A DNA stretch of 64,000 nucleotides from Candidatus Omnitrophota bacterium (GCA_023818965.1 JAMWCD010000005.1:124001-188000), one strand, 5' to 3'; shown: positions 17,561 to 27,887, counted from the first letter of the stretch. The notes: generated by a model from the letters alone, not told the origin. Program-made: numbers and translations.

Positions 17561-20500
17561 TTTTATGTCCATAAATGTGATAGGCAAGTTCCAACAACCT
17601 CTGGGCTATTTTGTTTCTTTTTCCGAATAACGCATTTTTGATATTTGCTGTATATGAAACATCACCGTCTTTTACTCCACAGCCCTCTTTTTGTGGTAAT
17701 TGCTGAGAAGGATGGAATGCTAATAGATGGGATATTATGTAAGATTTTAGTTTTTTCTGCTTTGTATAGTTTTCCCAGAAGTCAACCGATGCAATTTCTC
17801 TTTTGATAATTTCTATAACATCTCGGGTTAAGTTAACCAGCAGGTTTATTTCGTCTTCTCCAAGATTTTCGATAGAAATCTCCTTTCCGAATATTATTTG
17901 TTTAAGTAAACCAAAGAAAGGCATCTCATTCTTCGGGTCAAAACCAAATGTTTGCTCATCTTCTCTCCCTTTTTTGATGGCATTCCTGATTTTTTCAAGT
18001 TCTTTAGCAAGCAACTCCCAGTTTTCCTTATATTCTTCAAGTACTTTCTTTAATCTATCTGAAAATCTCTCATAAAATTCAGGGTCTTCTTCAAAGTGCC
18101 TTTCAATGTGTTCTTTTATTGCATATTTTAATTCTTCTGCTCTGGCTTTGGGAGATTTTTCGTTCTTTATTTTTGAAATAAAATCATCTGAGAATAATGG
18201 AAATGGCGCAATCCTGGGATTAACTCCTTTTGATATTAGATACTCCTCTACAATTTCCCTTATTTTATTGCTTGCATCTTTTATGCTGAGTATATCATTT
18301 CTATATCTGTTCCTTGCACTTTCTCTTATGAAGTTGATTATCTTTAAATCTGTTACATATTTTAAAGCCTCTGGGTCAGGAAGCACCTTATCAATCGCTT
18401 TATTAAATTCGCGGACAAGATTTATAAACTCGTTTCTCGTTTCTTCATCCACTAATAAGTCAACACATTCTTCAATATTTTCTCTCCACTTATCAATACC
18501 ATATTTTTTGAAAAACTCTTCTAATTGGCTATGAGCGTATTTAAGTTCATCTTTACTTTTTGCTTTATTAACAACGACCTGGCTTATTTCTTCAATATCC
18601 TCATCTGCATATATTGAAAGGGCTTCCTTTAAGTGTCTAAAAATACCAACATAATCAACCACAAAACCACAACTTTTATTTTTATAGATTCTGTTAACTC
18701 TCGCAATTGCTTGCAAAAGATTATGTTCCTTTATGACATTGTCAAGATACATCACTTGCTCAAGAGGAGCATCAAAACCAACAATTAACATTTCATTAAC
18801 TACAATAAATCCGACATCTCCAGATACTCCGCTTTCATCAACCTCACCAAAAGGCATTTTGAAACTCTTTATGTTTTTATCCTGCTCATTTTCATCAGTA
18901 TATTCTTTTTTATATATTGAAGGGTTATCATTCGGAGATGCTGAAATTACAACAGCAACCTTTAGTTTTTTAAGTGTTTCAATGTCTATTTTATCAGGAT
19001 TATTTTTTTCAAGATTTTCTATTTTTTCTTTGAGTGCCTCTTCAAGTGCCTTTTTGTATCTTATTGCTGCAATTCTTGAAACTGCAACTACTTGGGCTTT
19101 AAATTTATTCGGAAAAACATGCGTTACATAATGTCCTACCATATCTTTTGCTTTATCCTTTATTACTTCTTCTGCTTCAAGGTAAGCCCGCCATGTATAT
19201 CTTCCCATTATCCTCTGTTTTTCCTCAGCGTCAAATGCATGAAAAACATCTTCAAATTTTGCATTAGCAGCTTCTTCATCTGATAATTCTGCAGAATGGG
19301 TTCTACCTTCATAAACAATTTCAACAGTTACACCATCTTCAACAGATTGCTTTATTCCGTATTTATCAATATATTCGCCAAAAGTCATTTCTGCTTTTTC
19401 TGTTGGAGTTCCAGTAAAAGCAATCCTAACTGCATTTGGAAGTGATTTTTTAAGATTAGCACCAAGTAGTTTATATTGTGACCTGTGGGCTTCATCTATC
19501 ATAACAAGTATATTGGGAGATTGGTTAAGTAATGGAAATTCGGTTTTAAGTTCTCTTTCCTGAAATTTATGAATCATAGCCATTACTAAATCTGGCGTGT
19601 TTGTTTTAAGAAGTTCTTTAAGTTTTTCTATACTATCAGCATGATTAATTGTAAAACGAACGCTTTTTGATGTATCTTTTAGTTGTTTTTCAAGTTTTTC
19701 TCGGTCTGTTACAAATACTATTTTAAAGTTGCTTAGTTCTGGGTCGTGATAAAATGCTCTGACTGTTTGCATCATAGTCAGAGATTTACCAGAGCCCTGA
19801 GTGTGCCATACAATTCCTCCTTTTTCTTCTGGTGTTTTTCCTTCCTTTACTCTTTTTATTATTTTTTTCACAGTTCTAAACTGCTGATATCTTGGTGCAA
19901 TTTTTTTTATTCCAATTTTTGGGTCATCAACAAAAAGGGTAAATGTATGAAGTACATCAAGCAGATTGTTTTTTAAAAGTATTCCCTGAACTAAAACCTC
20001 CTGACTTGTAATAATTGATTTATCTGGATTTATGTCTGAAAGGCTATATGGGTATGGGTCTTTCCATTCGTTAAAATGCTCATACTCAGAAGTTATTGTT
20101 CCATATTTTGCTACCTGTTTTGAAGTTGCAATCATAAAGAGGTTGTACCAGAATAATTTTTCATTTCCTTCCTTTACGCCTCTTCTATTTGAATACCTCA
20201 TAAGTTGGGTTATGGATTCATTTACAGGGTCCGAGATTGTCGGGGATTTACACTCAACAACAACAAGTGGCAAGCCATTTACAAAAAGAACAATATCAGG
20301 AATTATGTGTTTTTCTGTGCCAGGAATGTTAACTTTGAATTGTGATATTGCAATAAAAGAGTTATTTTCTGGATTTCTAAAATCTATAAACCTTACTGTT
20401 GGGCTTTTCTCTCCTGTTTTTCTATTTTCTGATACTGAAGTGTTTTCAAGAAGTAAATTATGAATTTCTCTATTTGCTTCAAGCAGGGAATTTGCCTGCG

Positions 20501-20786
20501 GTGTTGTTATTCTTCTAACAACTTCATTTATCTGGTCATCCTCAATCCAGGTGTTTATTCTCTTTATTGAATTTCTTAATTCCTCTTCAAGGATTACTTC
20601 TCTAAAACTTTCCCTGAATTTTACGCTCTTGCCATAAACAGGCTCGCCAGCACTATTAAATGTTATAATTTCTTTTACCTCTTCAGGATCATCCTTATTC
20701 TGTCTATAAATTTTCCAACCCAATCTTTGCAATTGGGCAAAAAAGGGATTTTCTACATAATGTTCTTCATCAAGCTTGTAGTACAT
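17550..20786 (-). CDS. hsdR: Type I restriction enzyme R subunit
   Basis: Motor and nuclease subunit, 1078 aa, full length. The PD-(D/E)xK nuclease reads PDIV (163-166) then ECK (178-180). The SF2 motor follows with HTQGSGKSLT (328-337), DEAH (431-434), AFTGTPTEK and LLQAIARVNR. It would combine with HsdM and HsdS to translocate and cut unmodified DNA. All key residues are present, so it appears active. AAGGTG stands upstream of the ATG, which overlaps hsdS by 17 nt. Confidence 0.96.
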   Translation of the reverse strand: MYYKLDEEHYVENPFFAQLQRLGWKIYRQNKDDPEEVKEIITFNSAGEPVYGKSVKFRESFREVILEEELRNSIKRINTWIEDDQINEVVRRITTPQANSLLEANREIHNLLLENTSVSENRKTGEKSPTVRFIDFRNPENNSFIAISQFKVNIPGTEKHIIPDIVLFVNGLPLVVVECKSPTISDPVNESITQLMRYSNRRGVKEGNEKLFWYNLFMIATSKQVAKYGTITSEYEHFNEWKDPYPYSLSDINPDKSIITSQEVLVQGILLKNNLLDVLHTFTLFVDDPKIGIKKIAPRYQQFRTVKKIIKRVKEGKTPEEKGGIVWHTQGSGKSLTMMQTVRAFYHDPELSNFKIVFVTDREKLEKQLKDTSKSVRFTINHADSIEKLKELLKTNTPDLVMAMIHKFQERELKTEFPLLNQSPNILVMIDEAHRSQYKLLGANLKKSLPNAVRIAFTGTPTEKAEMTFGEYIDKYGIKQSVEDGVTVEIVYEGRTHSAELSDEEAANAKFEDVFHAFDAEEKQRIMGRYTWRAYLEAEEVIKDKAKDMVGHYVTHVFPNKFKAQVVAVSRIAAIRYKKALEEALKEKIENLEKNNPDKIDIETLKKLKVAVVISASPNDNPSIYKKEYTDENEQDKNIKSFKMPFGEVDESGVSGDVGFIVVNEMLIVGFDAPLEQVMYLDNVIKEHNLLQAIARVNRIYKNKSCGFVVDYVGIFRHLKEALSIYADEDIEEISQVVVNKAKSKDELKYAHSQLEEFFKKYGIDKWRENIEECVDLLVDEETRNEFINLVREFNKAIDKVLPDPEALKYVTDLKIINFIRESARNRYRNDILSIKDASNKIREIVEEYLISKGVNPRIAPFPLFSDDFISKIKNEKSPKARAEELKYAIKEHIERHFEEDPEFYERFSDRLKKVLEEYKENWELLAKELEKIRNAIKKGREDEQTFGFDPKNEMPFFGLLKQIIFGKEISIENLGEDEINLLVNLTRDVIEIIKREIASVDFWENYTKQKKLKSYIISHLLAFHPSQQLPQKEGCGVKDGDVSYTANIKNALFGKRNKIAQRLLELAYHIYGHKNGN

Positions 20787-21975
20787 TTTCTACACCTTCT
20801 TTTATTAAATGATTGACTCTAACCTTGCCAGTTAATAAGTCCTCCATAAGTCCCTGTTTTATTCTTTTAAGTTTCTCTTTATATTGTTCTTCTTTTTCTA
20901 TTGTTTTGTCTATTTGTGAAAGAATTTCGGCTATGCGTTCCTGTTCAGGGAGTGGGGGAAGGGTGATTTGAATTCTATAAATAATAGTTTGTGTCATTAG
21001 AGGTTGACCAGTTTCTGCGCTAAATTGATTAAGATTTAAATATTTCAAAAGATAGCATAAGAATATATTGTTATAATCTATTTTCTTTGCAACAACATAT
21101 AATGCATTATCCGTTACCCATCCTTCATTTGCTATATATACAGAACCACAATATTCACCTACCCTGCCTATTATAATTGTTTCTATATTAAAATTCTTTT
21201 CATTTGTATATCCAAGGATACCATTGCCACCATAAACAGGATAATTACCAAATTCTGAAGTATCTATTGGTTTTGTCATTCCACTCTTTAATTTGAATAC
21301 CTCCCCCAACTCCACCACTTCCCACTCTTCTGGTATCCTGCCAAGAGGGGAATCTTTAAATTTGTGTGTTTTTTCGCTTCTGATGTTGCCGTTTTCGTCT
21401 ATGCCTTTGGTGAGTAAATCCTGCATCAAGCCCTGTTTTATGCGTTTGTATTTTTCTATAATCTTGTCTGTCTTTTCTATGGCATTATCAACTGTTTCAA
21501 GAATTTCAGCAATTTTCTGCTGTTCGGGGAGTGGGGGGAGAGGGAGTTTATAACTCAATACATCTTTATCATTTACACTTGGGTATGTTGTTCCTGTCTC
21601 TAATTTACCTAAGAAATTAAAAAATTGAGTTCTAGAAAGAGAATAAAATAAAAATTTTGAATTGTGAAAATCTATTAATAAAAAAGCAGGACTTACAAAT
21701 AAAAAAGGCTCTTTAATTATTGATATAGCACCTCTCGTAGGTCTTACTTTAGATATAATTATTTCTCCTTTTTTAGCTTTTATACAATGATTTGGCGATG
21801 GTTTATCTTTTATAAAATATTTTTTAGAATTTATATCAATATCACCAATTTCCAAATAAGGACTTGAACCTTTAGGTGCAATATTTTTATTACTTATTAT
21901 AACCTCTCCCAACCTTACTCTTTTCCATCCTTCTGGTAAATTTTGAATATCTTTAATTACATTGTTTCTTTCCAT
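20770..21975 (-). CDS. hsdS: Type I restriction specificity subunit
   Basis: About 401 aa with two target-recognition domains (residues about 15-155 and 215-350), each followed by a central repeat: PLPPLPEQQKIAEILETVD with IKQGLMQDLLTKG, and TLPPLPEQERIAEILSQID with IKQGLMEDLLTGK. This is the expected layout for a subunit that reads a bipartite DNA site. The ATG at 21975 follows GAGGTG; an in-frame GTG lies at 21984. The duplicated helices give DNA-level repeats that could allow domain shuffling. Confidence 0.95.
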   Translation of the reverse strand: MERNNVIKDIQNLPEGWKRVRLGEVIISNKNIAPKGSSPYLEIGDIDINSKKYFIKDKPSPNHCIKAKKGEIIISKVRPTRGAISIIKEPFLFVSPAFLLIDFHNSKFLFYSLSRTQFFNFLGKLETGTTYPSVNDKDVLSYKLPLPPLPEQQKIAEILETVDNAIEKTDKIIEKYKRIKQGLMQDLLTKGIDENGNIRSEKTHKFKDSPLGRIPEEWEVVELGEVFKLKSGMTKPIDTSEFGNYPVYGGNGILGYTNEKNFNIETIIIGRVGEYCGSVYIANEGWVTDNALYVVAKKIDYNNIFLCYLLKYLNLNQFSAETGQPLMTQTIIYRIQITLPPLPEQERIAEILSQIDKTIEKEEQYKEKLKRIKQGLMEDLLTGKVRVNHLIKEGVENVLQA

Positions 21976-21996
21976 ACTTTTCACACCTCAATATTT

Positions 21997-22094
21997 TTGC
22001 GTATAACAAACTTTACACAAAATAAATTGCGTAAAGCGAAACATAATTTTACTTTACACAAAACAGTTTGCGTATATTTTACTTTACACAATTT
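21997..22094. promoter_or_regulatory. Triple repeat of TTGCGTA / CTTTACACAA between fic and hsdS
   Basis: Three copies of a unit starting TTGCGTA and ending CTTTACACAA occur in 98 bases (TTGCGTA at 21997, 22027 and about 22068; TTTACACAA at 22012, 22053 and 22083). TTGCGTAAAG is nearly the reverse complement of CTTTACACAA, so the units form imperfect palindromes. This is the only sizeable gap inside the hsd operon. An operator or attenuator for hsdS/hsdR is inferred, not shown. Confidence 0.55.
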
Positions 22095-23220
22095 AATATA
22101 CATCTCTACTCTTAATAATATCTATTATGCTATTAAAAGCATACTCTGCTGATTTTCTTCCTTCAGAAGGTTTATATAAGCTAATTAATCCTGCCTCAAT
22201 CAAACTTTTTAAAACATTATTAGCGGTTATTCTATTAGGTATACCTGTTATCTGTATAAAATTTGCAGTGTTTATTATCGGCTGTCTAAAAAACGCATCA
22301 AGAGCAGGAATAGCATATCGAGACTTAGTCGCCTGTATAAATCTATCCTTCATCTCATTATAAAGATTTAAAAGCTTTTGAGCTTTATCAATATTTATTT
22401 TAGCCTGCTGTATAACTGCTGTTAGAAAGAAATCCACCCAACCGCTCCAATCATTATTTTTAGTTATCATCAATAATCTATCGTAATACTCAGTTCTATT
22501 TTTTTCTAAATACTCACTCAAATAAAAACTTGGTCTTGATATTAAGCCTTTCCAATACAAAAACAAAGGAATTATAAGACGTCCAACTCTACCATTGCCA
22601 TCTTCAAAAGGATGAAGAATTTCAAACTGAGCATGCAATAAACCAAGCTGGACTATTTTATCAGGATAATCATCAGATTTTAAAAACCTTTCCCAGTATT
22701 CAAGATGCTCTGGCAAAATAATAGGGTCTGGTGGTATGTATCTTGCATTTTCAATAGAACTACCGGGTGAGCCAATCCAATTTTGCGTCTTTCTAAACTC
22801 ACCAAGTAACCTATTCTCGCCTCTTACACCAGTTAAAAGAATTTTATGGAGCCCTTTTATAAAAGACAGCGATAACGGTCTCCTCTTTATTTCTTCAGCA
22901 CCAGAGAGCAGTGCCTTTTTATAATTTAGCACTTCTTTCCTGTCGTTTCTCTGTGTATCAGAAATCCCTTTTGAAATTATTCCTGCCTCCTCTTGGAGCA
23001 CATCTTCAAAAGTTGCTTGTGTCCCTTCAATTCTGCTTGATAATACTGCCTCATTTGTCATTAATGGTGCAAGTAAAATATCTGGATTTGGCAGTCCTAC
23101 TAAAATTCCATCAAAAAGAGCAATCCCTCTATTTGATTCTCCAATCTTTCGTATAAAAGGTTCTAACTTCAATCCTTTCGGTGGAAATTCAAGAGGAATA
23201 TAAGGTTTTATTTTATTCAT
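22093..23220 (-). CDS. Fic family AMPylase-like protein
   Basis: A 375-aa Fic-domain protein. The catalytic loop [12 protein letters not shown] (203-214) matches the canonical HPFx(D/E)GNGRxxR, and SSRIEGT (61-67) fits the N-terminal inhibitory helix of self-inhibited Fic proteins. The C-terminal part (about 300-375) looks like a winged helix ([16 protein letters not shown]). It probably AMPylates a protein or regulates its own gene. Inserted between hsdM and hsdS, its ATG overlaps the hsdM stop as ATGA and has GGAGG upstream, so it belongs to the operon. Confidence 0.93.
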   Translation of the reverse strand: MNKIKPYIPLEFPPKGLKLEPFIRKIGESNRGIALFDGILVGLPNPDILLAPLMTNEAVLSSRIEGTQATFEDVLQEEAGIISKGISDTQRNDRKEVLNYKKALLSGAEEIKRRPLSLSFIKGLHKILLTGVRGENRLLGEFRKTQNWIGSPGSSIENARYIPPDPIILPEHLEYWERFLKSDDYPDKIVQLGLLHAQFEILHPFEDGNGRVGRLIIPLFLYWKGLISRPSFYLSEYLEKNRTEYYDRLLMITKNNDWSGWVDFFLTAVIQQAKINIDKAQKLLNLYNEMKDRFIQATKSRYAIPALDAFFRQPIINTANFIQITGIPNRITANNVLKSLIEAGLISLYKPSEGRKSAEYAFNSIIDIIKSRDVY

Positions 23221-25790
23221 CGGTCCTCCGATTTATTCTTTCCTATATACCCCAATTTTCTTAGAAACTCATCTAATTTTCTAATTTCTTCATCCCTCTC
23301 CTGTTTTATTGCTACCAATGAAATTTTATATTTATCCCATAGGTTTTCAAAGATTTTAATTAGTTCTTTCTTCTCAGCATTTAGATATTTTTCAAGATAT
23401 TGTTTTATGGTTTGATTAAATTTTTCCAGTAGTAATTCTTTTGCTTCTTGTTCTGTTAAAGAGTTTCTCTTTTGGTCAATTTTCCCTTGTGTAACTTTTA
23501 TAGATTGTTTAGTATTTTTATCTTTTTTATATATCCCTTCCAATTCCTGTGTTTTTGCTTTTAATTTCCTTTTCCATTCATTTAACTCCCTACTTTTATT
23601 GTGAATTTTTTCGTGTAGTTGCCATATCTCCACTATAGTTCTTTTTGCCACTGCTGATAGTAGTGCCCCTTTAAAGTTCTTTTCGGCATTAACAAACTTT
23701 TTATTCCATGTTTGCTCTTTGGGCACAAACAAAATATCTTTTATCTGTTCTTTCAGATATTGAGTAACATTTTTTATAGTTTTCTTTCCATAGTCTTCTT
23801 CATCCCAATCCTCTACTTCTTCAAGAAGTTCATTTAATTCACTTTCAAGTTCTGAAATTTTGCTTTCCAGTTCTTCAATATTTTTTAAATCATCTGCAAA
23901 AAATTTTTTCTGTATTCTTTCATCCTCAATAAGCATATTACTCCATCCTGATGAAACAACGGACTTAAAATCGTATTTTAATTCTTCCCACCAGTTGACA
24001 AATACACCAGCAATCTTAAATTCATCAAGAACTCCCAAAGCGAGAATTTTTTCTTTAAGATTTTTTAATGCTTTATTCCTGAATTCCCAGAGATTATTAT
24101 GTCCCGGGAATTTTTCTATTTCTTTTCCAACTTCAAGCCACCATTCCTGCAACTTTTGAAAATGGGCAGAGAATTTATTTTTAACACTATCGGAAGATTC
24201 TATAATCTCTTTTATATCGCTTTTGTCTTTAATATCCCCTCTAAATTCTAAGGTTTTTTCATCTTTTTCTACTAATAAAACATTTGCCGTGAAACCTAAT
24301 TTTTCTATTTGTGCCTTGTAAATTTCAACCTCTTTTTTTGGCACACCTCCTAAAATGTGATAATGAACACATTCCATTTCAGGGTCAGGAGAGTTGTCAA
24401 CATATCTCCGAATATTTAAATTAAAATCATTTTGCTCAATCTCCTTAATATCAACAAGTTTTGAATACTTTGGTATTTCTAACTTTCTATCAAAAACTGT
24501 AACTATTTTCTCAATATCTTCAGGTCTCAAATAATTTTGATTTCTACCTTCACCATATTCTTTATCTGCATTTATGAAAAAGATTTTGTTTTTGAGATGC
24601 TCGGGTTTTCTTTTATTTATCACAATGATGCAAGCAGGTATACCTGTATTGTAAAATAATTTTTGAGGCAAGCCAATAATTGCCTCTATTATATCGTCTT
24701 TAACTATTCCTTCTCTTATTACTTTTTCCTGTCCGCCTCTAAATAAAACACCGTGTGGCATAACACTTGCCATAATTCCATTTTCTTTTAAACTCGCAAT
24801 CATATGCTGTAAAAACATTAAATCTGCTTTCTTTCCTGTTTCAGGAGTAAAGCCGTATTTAAATCTCTGAGGGAATTCCATATTTGCTCTTGTGTAATTC
24901 TGAGAAAATGGCGGATTTGCTAACACTCTATCAAAGCTTTTTATATAACCATTCTCAAGAAATTTTGGAGTGGTAAGAGTGTCTTCATTTTCTATATGGG
25001 CATCTGGAATGTTGTGAAGAATCATGTTCATCTTACATATTGACCATGTAACACCGTTATTTTCCTGTCCGTAAAGAGCTAAATTTGTTGGATTTTGTCC
25101 TGTTGCCTCAACATATTCTCTTGATTCTATGAGAAATCCACCAGAGCCAACAGTAGGATCATAAACAATCATCCCTTCCTGAGGTTTTACAATCCTAACC
25201 ATTAGTGTCTTTACATGTGATGGTGTATAGAATTCTCCACCCTTTTTACCAGCAGAATCTGCAAATTCTTTTAAAAGATATTCATAAGCAGCACCAAGCA
25301 AATCAGGAAATTCAAAATCTTCGTTTCTTAATCTGTACTTATTAAAGTGATGAATTAAATCAACGAGTTGCTGGTCTTTTAGTTTTGTCTTACCTTTCAC
25401 CGCATTGAAATCTATATGCTTCAAAACACCTTCAAGTTCTGGATTTGCCTCTTCCAATGCGGCAAGGGCTTTATTGAGCTGATTGCCAACATCTTCTTTT
25501 AAGTTCAAGATGTTTTTCCATCTTGCTCGTTCAGGTACAAAAAAAGTGTCACCATAAGAATCTGAATCTTCAATTAAATCATCTATTTCATTTTCAGATA
25601 GCCCCTTACTGATGAATTCATTTCTGATTTCTTCCTGCTTAGATTCAAAGACATCTGAGACACGTTTTAAAAAAAGCATGCCGAAAATGTATTCTTTGTA
25701 TTCTGAGGCATCCATTTTGCCTCTTAAAATATCTGCGGCTTTGAACAGGTATGTTTCAAGTTGTTTTAAGGTTAATTTTCCTTCGTTCAT
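23217..25790 (-). CDS. hsdM: Type I N6-adenine DNA methyltransferase with long C-terminal coiled coil
   Basis: Modification subunit, 857 aa. The N-terminal helical domain is followed by the gamma-class methyltransferase core with motif [10 protein letters not shown] (211-219) and motif IV NPPF (292-295), as expected for adenine-N6 methylation. HsdM is usually about 500-530 aa. Here residues beyond about 480 add charged heptad-rich helices ([20 protein letters not shown] and later Lys/Glu stretches) to the end. AAGGATG lies upstream of the ATG. It heads the hsdM-fic-hsdS-hsdR-ygjP unit. Confidence 0.95.
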   Translation of the reverse strand: MNEGKLTLKQLETYLFKAADILRGKMDASEYKEYIFGMLFLKRVSDVFESKQEEIRNEFISKGLSENEIDDLIEDSDSYGDTFFVPERARWKNILNLKEDVGNQLNKALAALEEANPELEGVLKHIDFNAVKGKTKLKDQQLVDLIHHFNKYRLRNEDFEFPDLLGAAYEYLLKEFADSAGKKGGEFYTPSHVKTLMVRIVKPQEGMIVYDPTVGSGGFLIESREYVEATGQNPTNLALYGQENNGVTWSICKMNMILHNIPDAHIENEDTLTTPKFLENGYIKSFDRVLANPPFSQNYTRANMEFPQRFKYGFTPETGKKADLMFLQHMIASLKENGIMASVMPHGVLFRGGQEKVIREGIVKDDIIEAIIGLPQKLFYNTGIPACIIVINKRKPEHLKNKIFFINADKEYGEGRNQNYLRPEDIEKIVTVFDRKLEIPKYSKLVDIKEIEQNDFNLNIRRYVDNSPDPEMECVHYHILGGVPKKEVEIYKAQIEKLGFTANVLLVEKDEKTLEFRGDIKDKSDIKEIIESSDSVKNKFSAHFQKLQEWWLEVGKEIEKFPGHNNLWEFRNKALKNLKEKILALGVLDEFKIAGVFVNWWEELKYDFKSVVSSGWSNMLIEDERIQKKFFADDLKNIEELESKISELESELNELLEEVEDWDEEDYGKKTIKNVTQYLKEQIKDILFVPKEQTWNKKFVNAEKNFKGALLSAVAKRTIVEIWQLHEKIHNKSRELNEWKRKLKAKTQELEGIYKKDKNTKQSIKVTQGKIDQKRNSLTEQEAKELLLEKFNQTIKQYLEKYLNAEKKELIKIFENLWDKYKISLVAIKQERDEEIRKLDEFLRKLGYIGKNKSEDR

Positions 25791-26005
25791 AGTGGCATCC
25801 TTTTATTTTTTTAAAACCGACTCTTGTATTTGATTTAATTTATTCATATTCAAGCAAGGTAAAGACATTTTACCAGATTTTGGAGTATATAATCAATAAC
25901 ACAAAATTGCAACATAAGAAATCCTTTAAATACTGGCAAATTCTGAGATCCTCTTTTTGCATGCTATTTCTTACCCGTATCTTTCCCCCCCTTTTCAACC
26001 TCCCC

Positions 26006-26110
26006 TTGCATCCCCTCCTTTCAGGAGGGGAAAGAGGGGAGGTGGCAAAGGGGGACGAAGGGGGATTTAAAATAGTTTCTCCCTTTCACAAACGGAGATG
26101 CAAGAAGGAT
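26006..26110 (+). repeat. Hairpin-rich dispersed repeat, copy B
   Basis: Direct copy of 16646-16750 on the other side of the restriction operon, 9360 bp away, and again followed by an imperfect CCCTCC/GGAGGG hairpin (26136-26161). No coding capacity. The remaining non-coding sequence between hsdM and this copy (25791-26005) is AT-rich with no recognisable gene. Confidence 0.8.
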
Positions 26111-26183
26111 TTTTATCTTTATGAAAAATCCACCCCAGCCCTCCTTTGGAAAAGGAGGGAGATCAGGAGGGGAATGAGGGGGT

Positions 26184-26585
26184 ATTCAAATTCCCTTATG
26201 GAAAAATAAAGGGTGGGTGAGGGGATTTGGCGCCCTCGCCTCCACTACGGCTCGGGTCGCCGTCCGCTGGGATTGCTGCGCCAGCTCGCAATCCCTTACT
26301 TCTCTCCAATTCAAATCCCCTTATGGAAAAATAAAGGGTGGGTGAGGGGATTTGGCGCCCTCGCCTCCACTACGGCTCGGGTCGCCGTCCGCTGGGATTG
26401 CTGCGCCAGCTCGCAATCCCTTACTTCTCTCCAATTCAAATCCCCTTATGGAAAAATAAAGGGTGGGTGAGGGGATTTGGCGCCCTCGCCTCCACTACGG
26501 CTCGGGTCGCCGTCCGCTGGGATTGCTGCGCCAGCTCGCAATCCCTTACTTCTCTCCAATTCAAATCCCCTTATGGAAAAATAAA
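26184..26585 (-). repeat. 125-bp tandem repeat carrying the tRNA-His 3' end
   Basis: Three identical 125-bp units (26211-26335, 26336-26460, 26461-26585) plus a 27-bp partial unit at 26184-26210, abutting tRNA-His. In tRNA sense each unit ends with a copy of tRNA-His from C56 to the 3' end. It also carries an inverted copy of the T-loop/T-stem (for example 26560-26571), a perfect GGGATTGC/GCAATCCC hairpin and the motif GACCCGAGCCGTAGTGG followed by AGGCGAGGGCGCC. It is visibly GC-richer than its surroundings. The open frames inside are repeat artefacts. Confidence 0.92.
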
Positions 26586-26586
26586 G

Positions 26587-26660
26587 GGTGGGTGAGGGGA
26601 TTTGAACCCCCGGCATCCAGAGCCACAGTCTGGCGCTCTATCCGCTGAGCTACACCCACC
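26587..26660 (-). tRNA. tRNA-His (GTG)
   Basis: Full cloverleaf on the minus strand: acceptor GTGGGTG/CACCCAC, the His-specific extra G(-1) opposite C73, D stem GCTC/GAGC, anticodon stem CCAGA/TCTGG with loop CTGTGGC (anticodon GTG) and T arm GGGGG-TTCAAAT-CCCCT. CCA is not encoded. The 3' end faces the restriction island and the tandem repeat. Confidence 0.97.
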
Positions 26661-26727
26661 ATCGGACATAATATTTTACACAAAATTTTAATGTAGTAAA
26701 ATTGATGTATGAACTCAAAGGAGCAGT

Positions 26728-27123
26728 ATGAAAAGGATAATCAAAATATTAACAGTATTTTTAATTGCTGGCATTACCGGTTGTGTACAGAAAAACATTT
26801 CTTTTTCAATACCAGTAATAAGTGAAAATGAAATGAAGACAGAGTTATCAATTAAAAAAGAGGATTCTTTTAGAATTGAACTTGAATCAAACCCAACAAC
26901 TGGTTATATGTGGTATGAAAAACACGATAGTCAAATGATTTCACTGATAAAAAGTGGATTTGTTTCATCTTTACCGGAAAAAAAGATTGTGGGCAATCCA
27001 GGTAAACAGATTTTTGTTTTCAAAGCAGTGGAAAAAGGAGAAACAGTTATTGAGTTTGTCTATAAAAGGGAATGGGAAAAAGAGATAGTGAAAAAAATTA
27101 ATTTCAAAATAAGGATAAATTAA
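26728..27123 (+). CDS. Chagasin-like (I42) protease inhibitor lipoprotein
   Basis: A 131-aa exported protein with a clear lipobox (ITGC, Cys19). The three inhibitor loops of the I42 family are visible: SNPTTGYMW (about 54-62), VGNPGKQIF (the G-x-P-G loop, about 91-99) and YKREWE near 112-117 where RPW is usual. Members inhibit C1 cysteine proteases. GGAG lies upstream of the ATG. Its stop overlaps the next start as TAATG. Confidence 0.85.
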   Translation: MKRIIKILTVFLIAGITGCVQKNISFSIPVISENEMKTELSIKKEDSFRIELESNPTTGYMWYEKHDSQMISLIKSGFVSSLPEKKIVGNPGKQIFVFKAVEKGETVIEFVYKREWEKEIVKKINFKIRIN

Positions 27124-27887
27124 TGGAAATCTTGAAATTAAAAGGAAAATCTGCCTTGATTACAGGCGGTAATTCTGGAATTGGTTTTGGCATTGCGAAG
27201 GCAGTTGGTTTAGCAGGAGCAAGTGTTTTGATAATCGGAAGAAATGAAGAGAAAAATAAAAGGGCGATTAATGAATTAACCAAACTAAATATCTATTGTT
27301 CTGCAGAAAAATTTGATCTATCAAAGTATCGCAAAGTTCCTTCTTTTTTTGAAAAAATTCAAAAAAAATACGGCATCTTTGATATATTGATAAATTGTGC
27401 GGGTACTACCATCAGAAAAAGAGCAGATTTAATGACAATAGACGAGTGGCTATCTGTTATTGATACCAATTTAACATCAACGTTTGTTATAACAACAAAA
27501 TGGGCAAGTTCTTTGATTAAAAAAAATAAACCAGGTGTTTGTTTGATAATACTCTCTTTGATGAGTGAAGTTGCCAGACCTACAACTTCTGCATATGGTG
27601 CTTCAAAGTCAGCATTGAGACAACTGGTGAAATCGTTTGCAGTGGACTGGGCAAAATTTAACATTCGTGTTAATGGAATTTCTCCTGGTTACATAAAAAC
27701 CGAATTGACAGAGCCCCTTTATACCAATAAACAATTCGCAGAATGGGTTGTATCAAGGACTCCTCTTGGAAGATGGGGATGTCCTGATGATATTGGTCCA
27801 GTAGCAGTTTTTTTGTGTTCTAACGATGCAGGATTTATTACAGGACATACAATTTTTGTTGATGGTGGATTTCTTGCTTCCCTTTAA
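27123..27887 (+). CDS. SDR family oxidoreductase (gluconate 5-dehydrogenase-like)
   Basis: Classical short-chain dehydrogenase, 254 aa. It has TGGNSGIGFG for NAD(P) binding, NCAG in place of NNAG, the catalytic Ser in ILSLMS, YGASK with the Tyr and Lys, and the FVDGGF C-terminus. Similarity in pattern to gluconate/uronate-type SDRs suggests a sugar acid substrate; this is inference. It shares one base with the inhibitor gene's stop. Confidence 0.9.
   Translation: MEILKLKGKSALITGGNSGIGFGIAKAVGLAGASVLIIGRNEEKNKRAINELTKLNIYCSAEKFDLSKYRKVPSFFEKIQKKYGIFDILINCAGTTIRKRADLMTIDEWLSVIDTNLTSTFVITTKWASSLIKKNKPGVCLIILSLMSEVARPTTSAYGASKSALRQLVKSFAVDWAKFNIRVNGISPGYIKTELTEPLYTNKQFAEWVVSRTPLGRWGCPDDIGPVAVFLCSNDAGFITGHTIFVDGGFLASL

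Noticed and set aside
26006-26600. CRISPR array
   Set aside because: Repeat units are contiguous and identical, with no variable spacers and no cas genes anywhere in the window.
26213-26648. Three to four overlapping plus-strand ORFs of 61-85 codons
   Set aside because: They repeat with the 125-bp tandem unit and run antisense through tRNA-His; no protein-like features.
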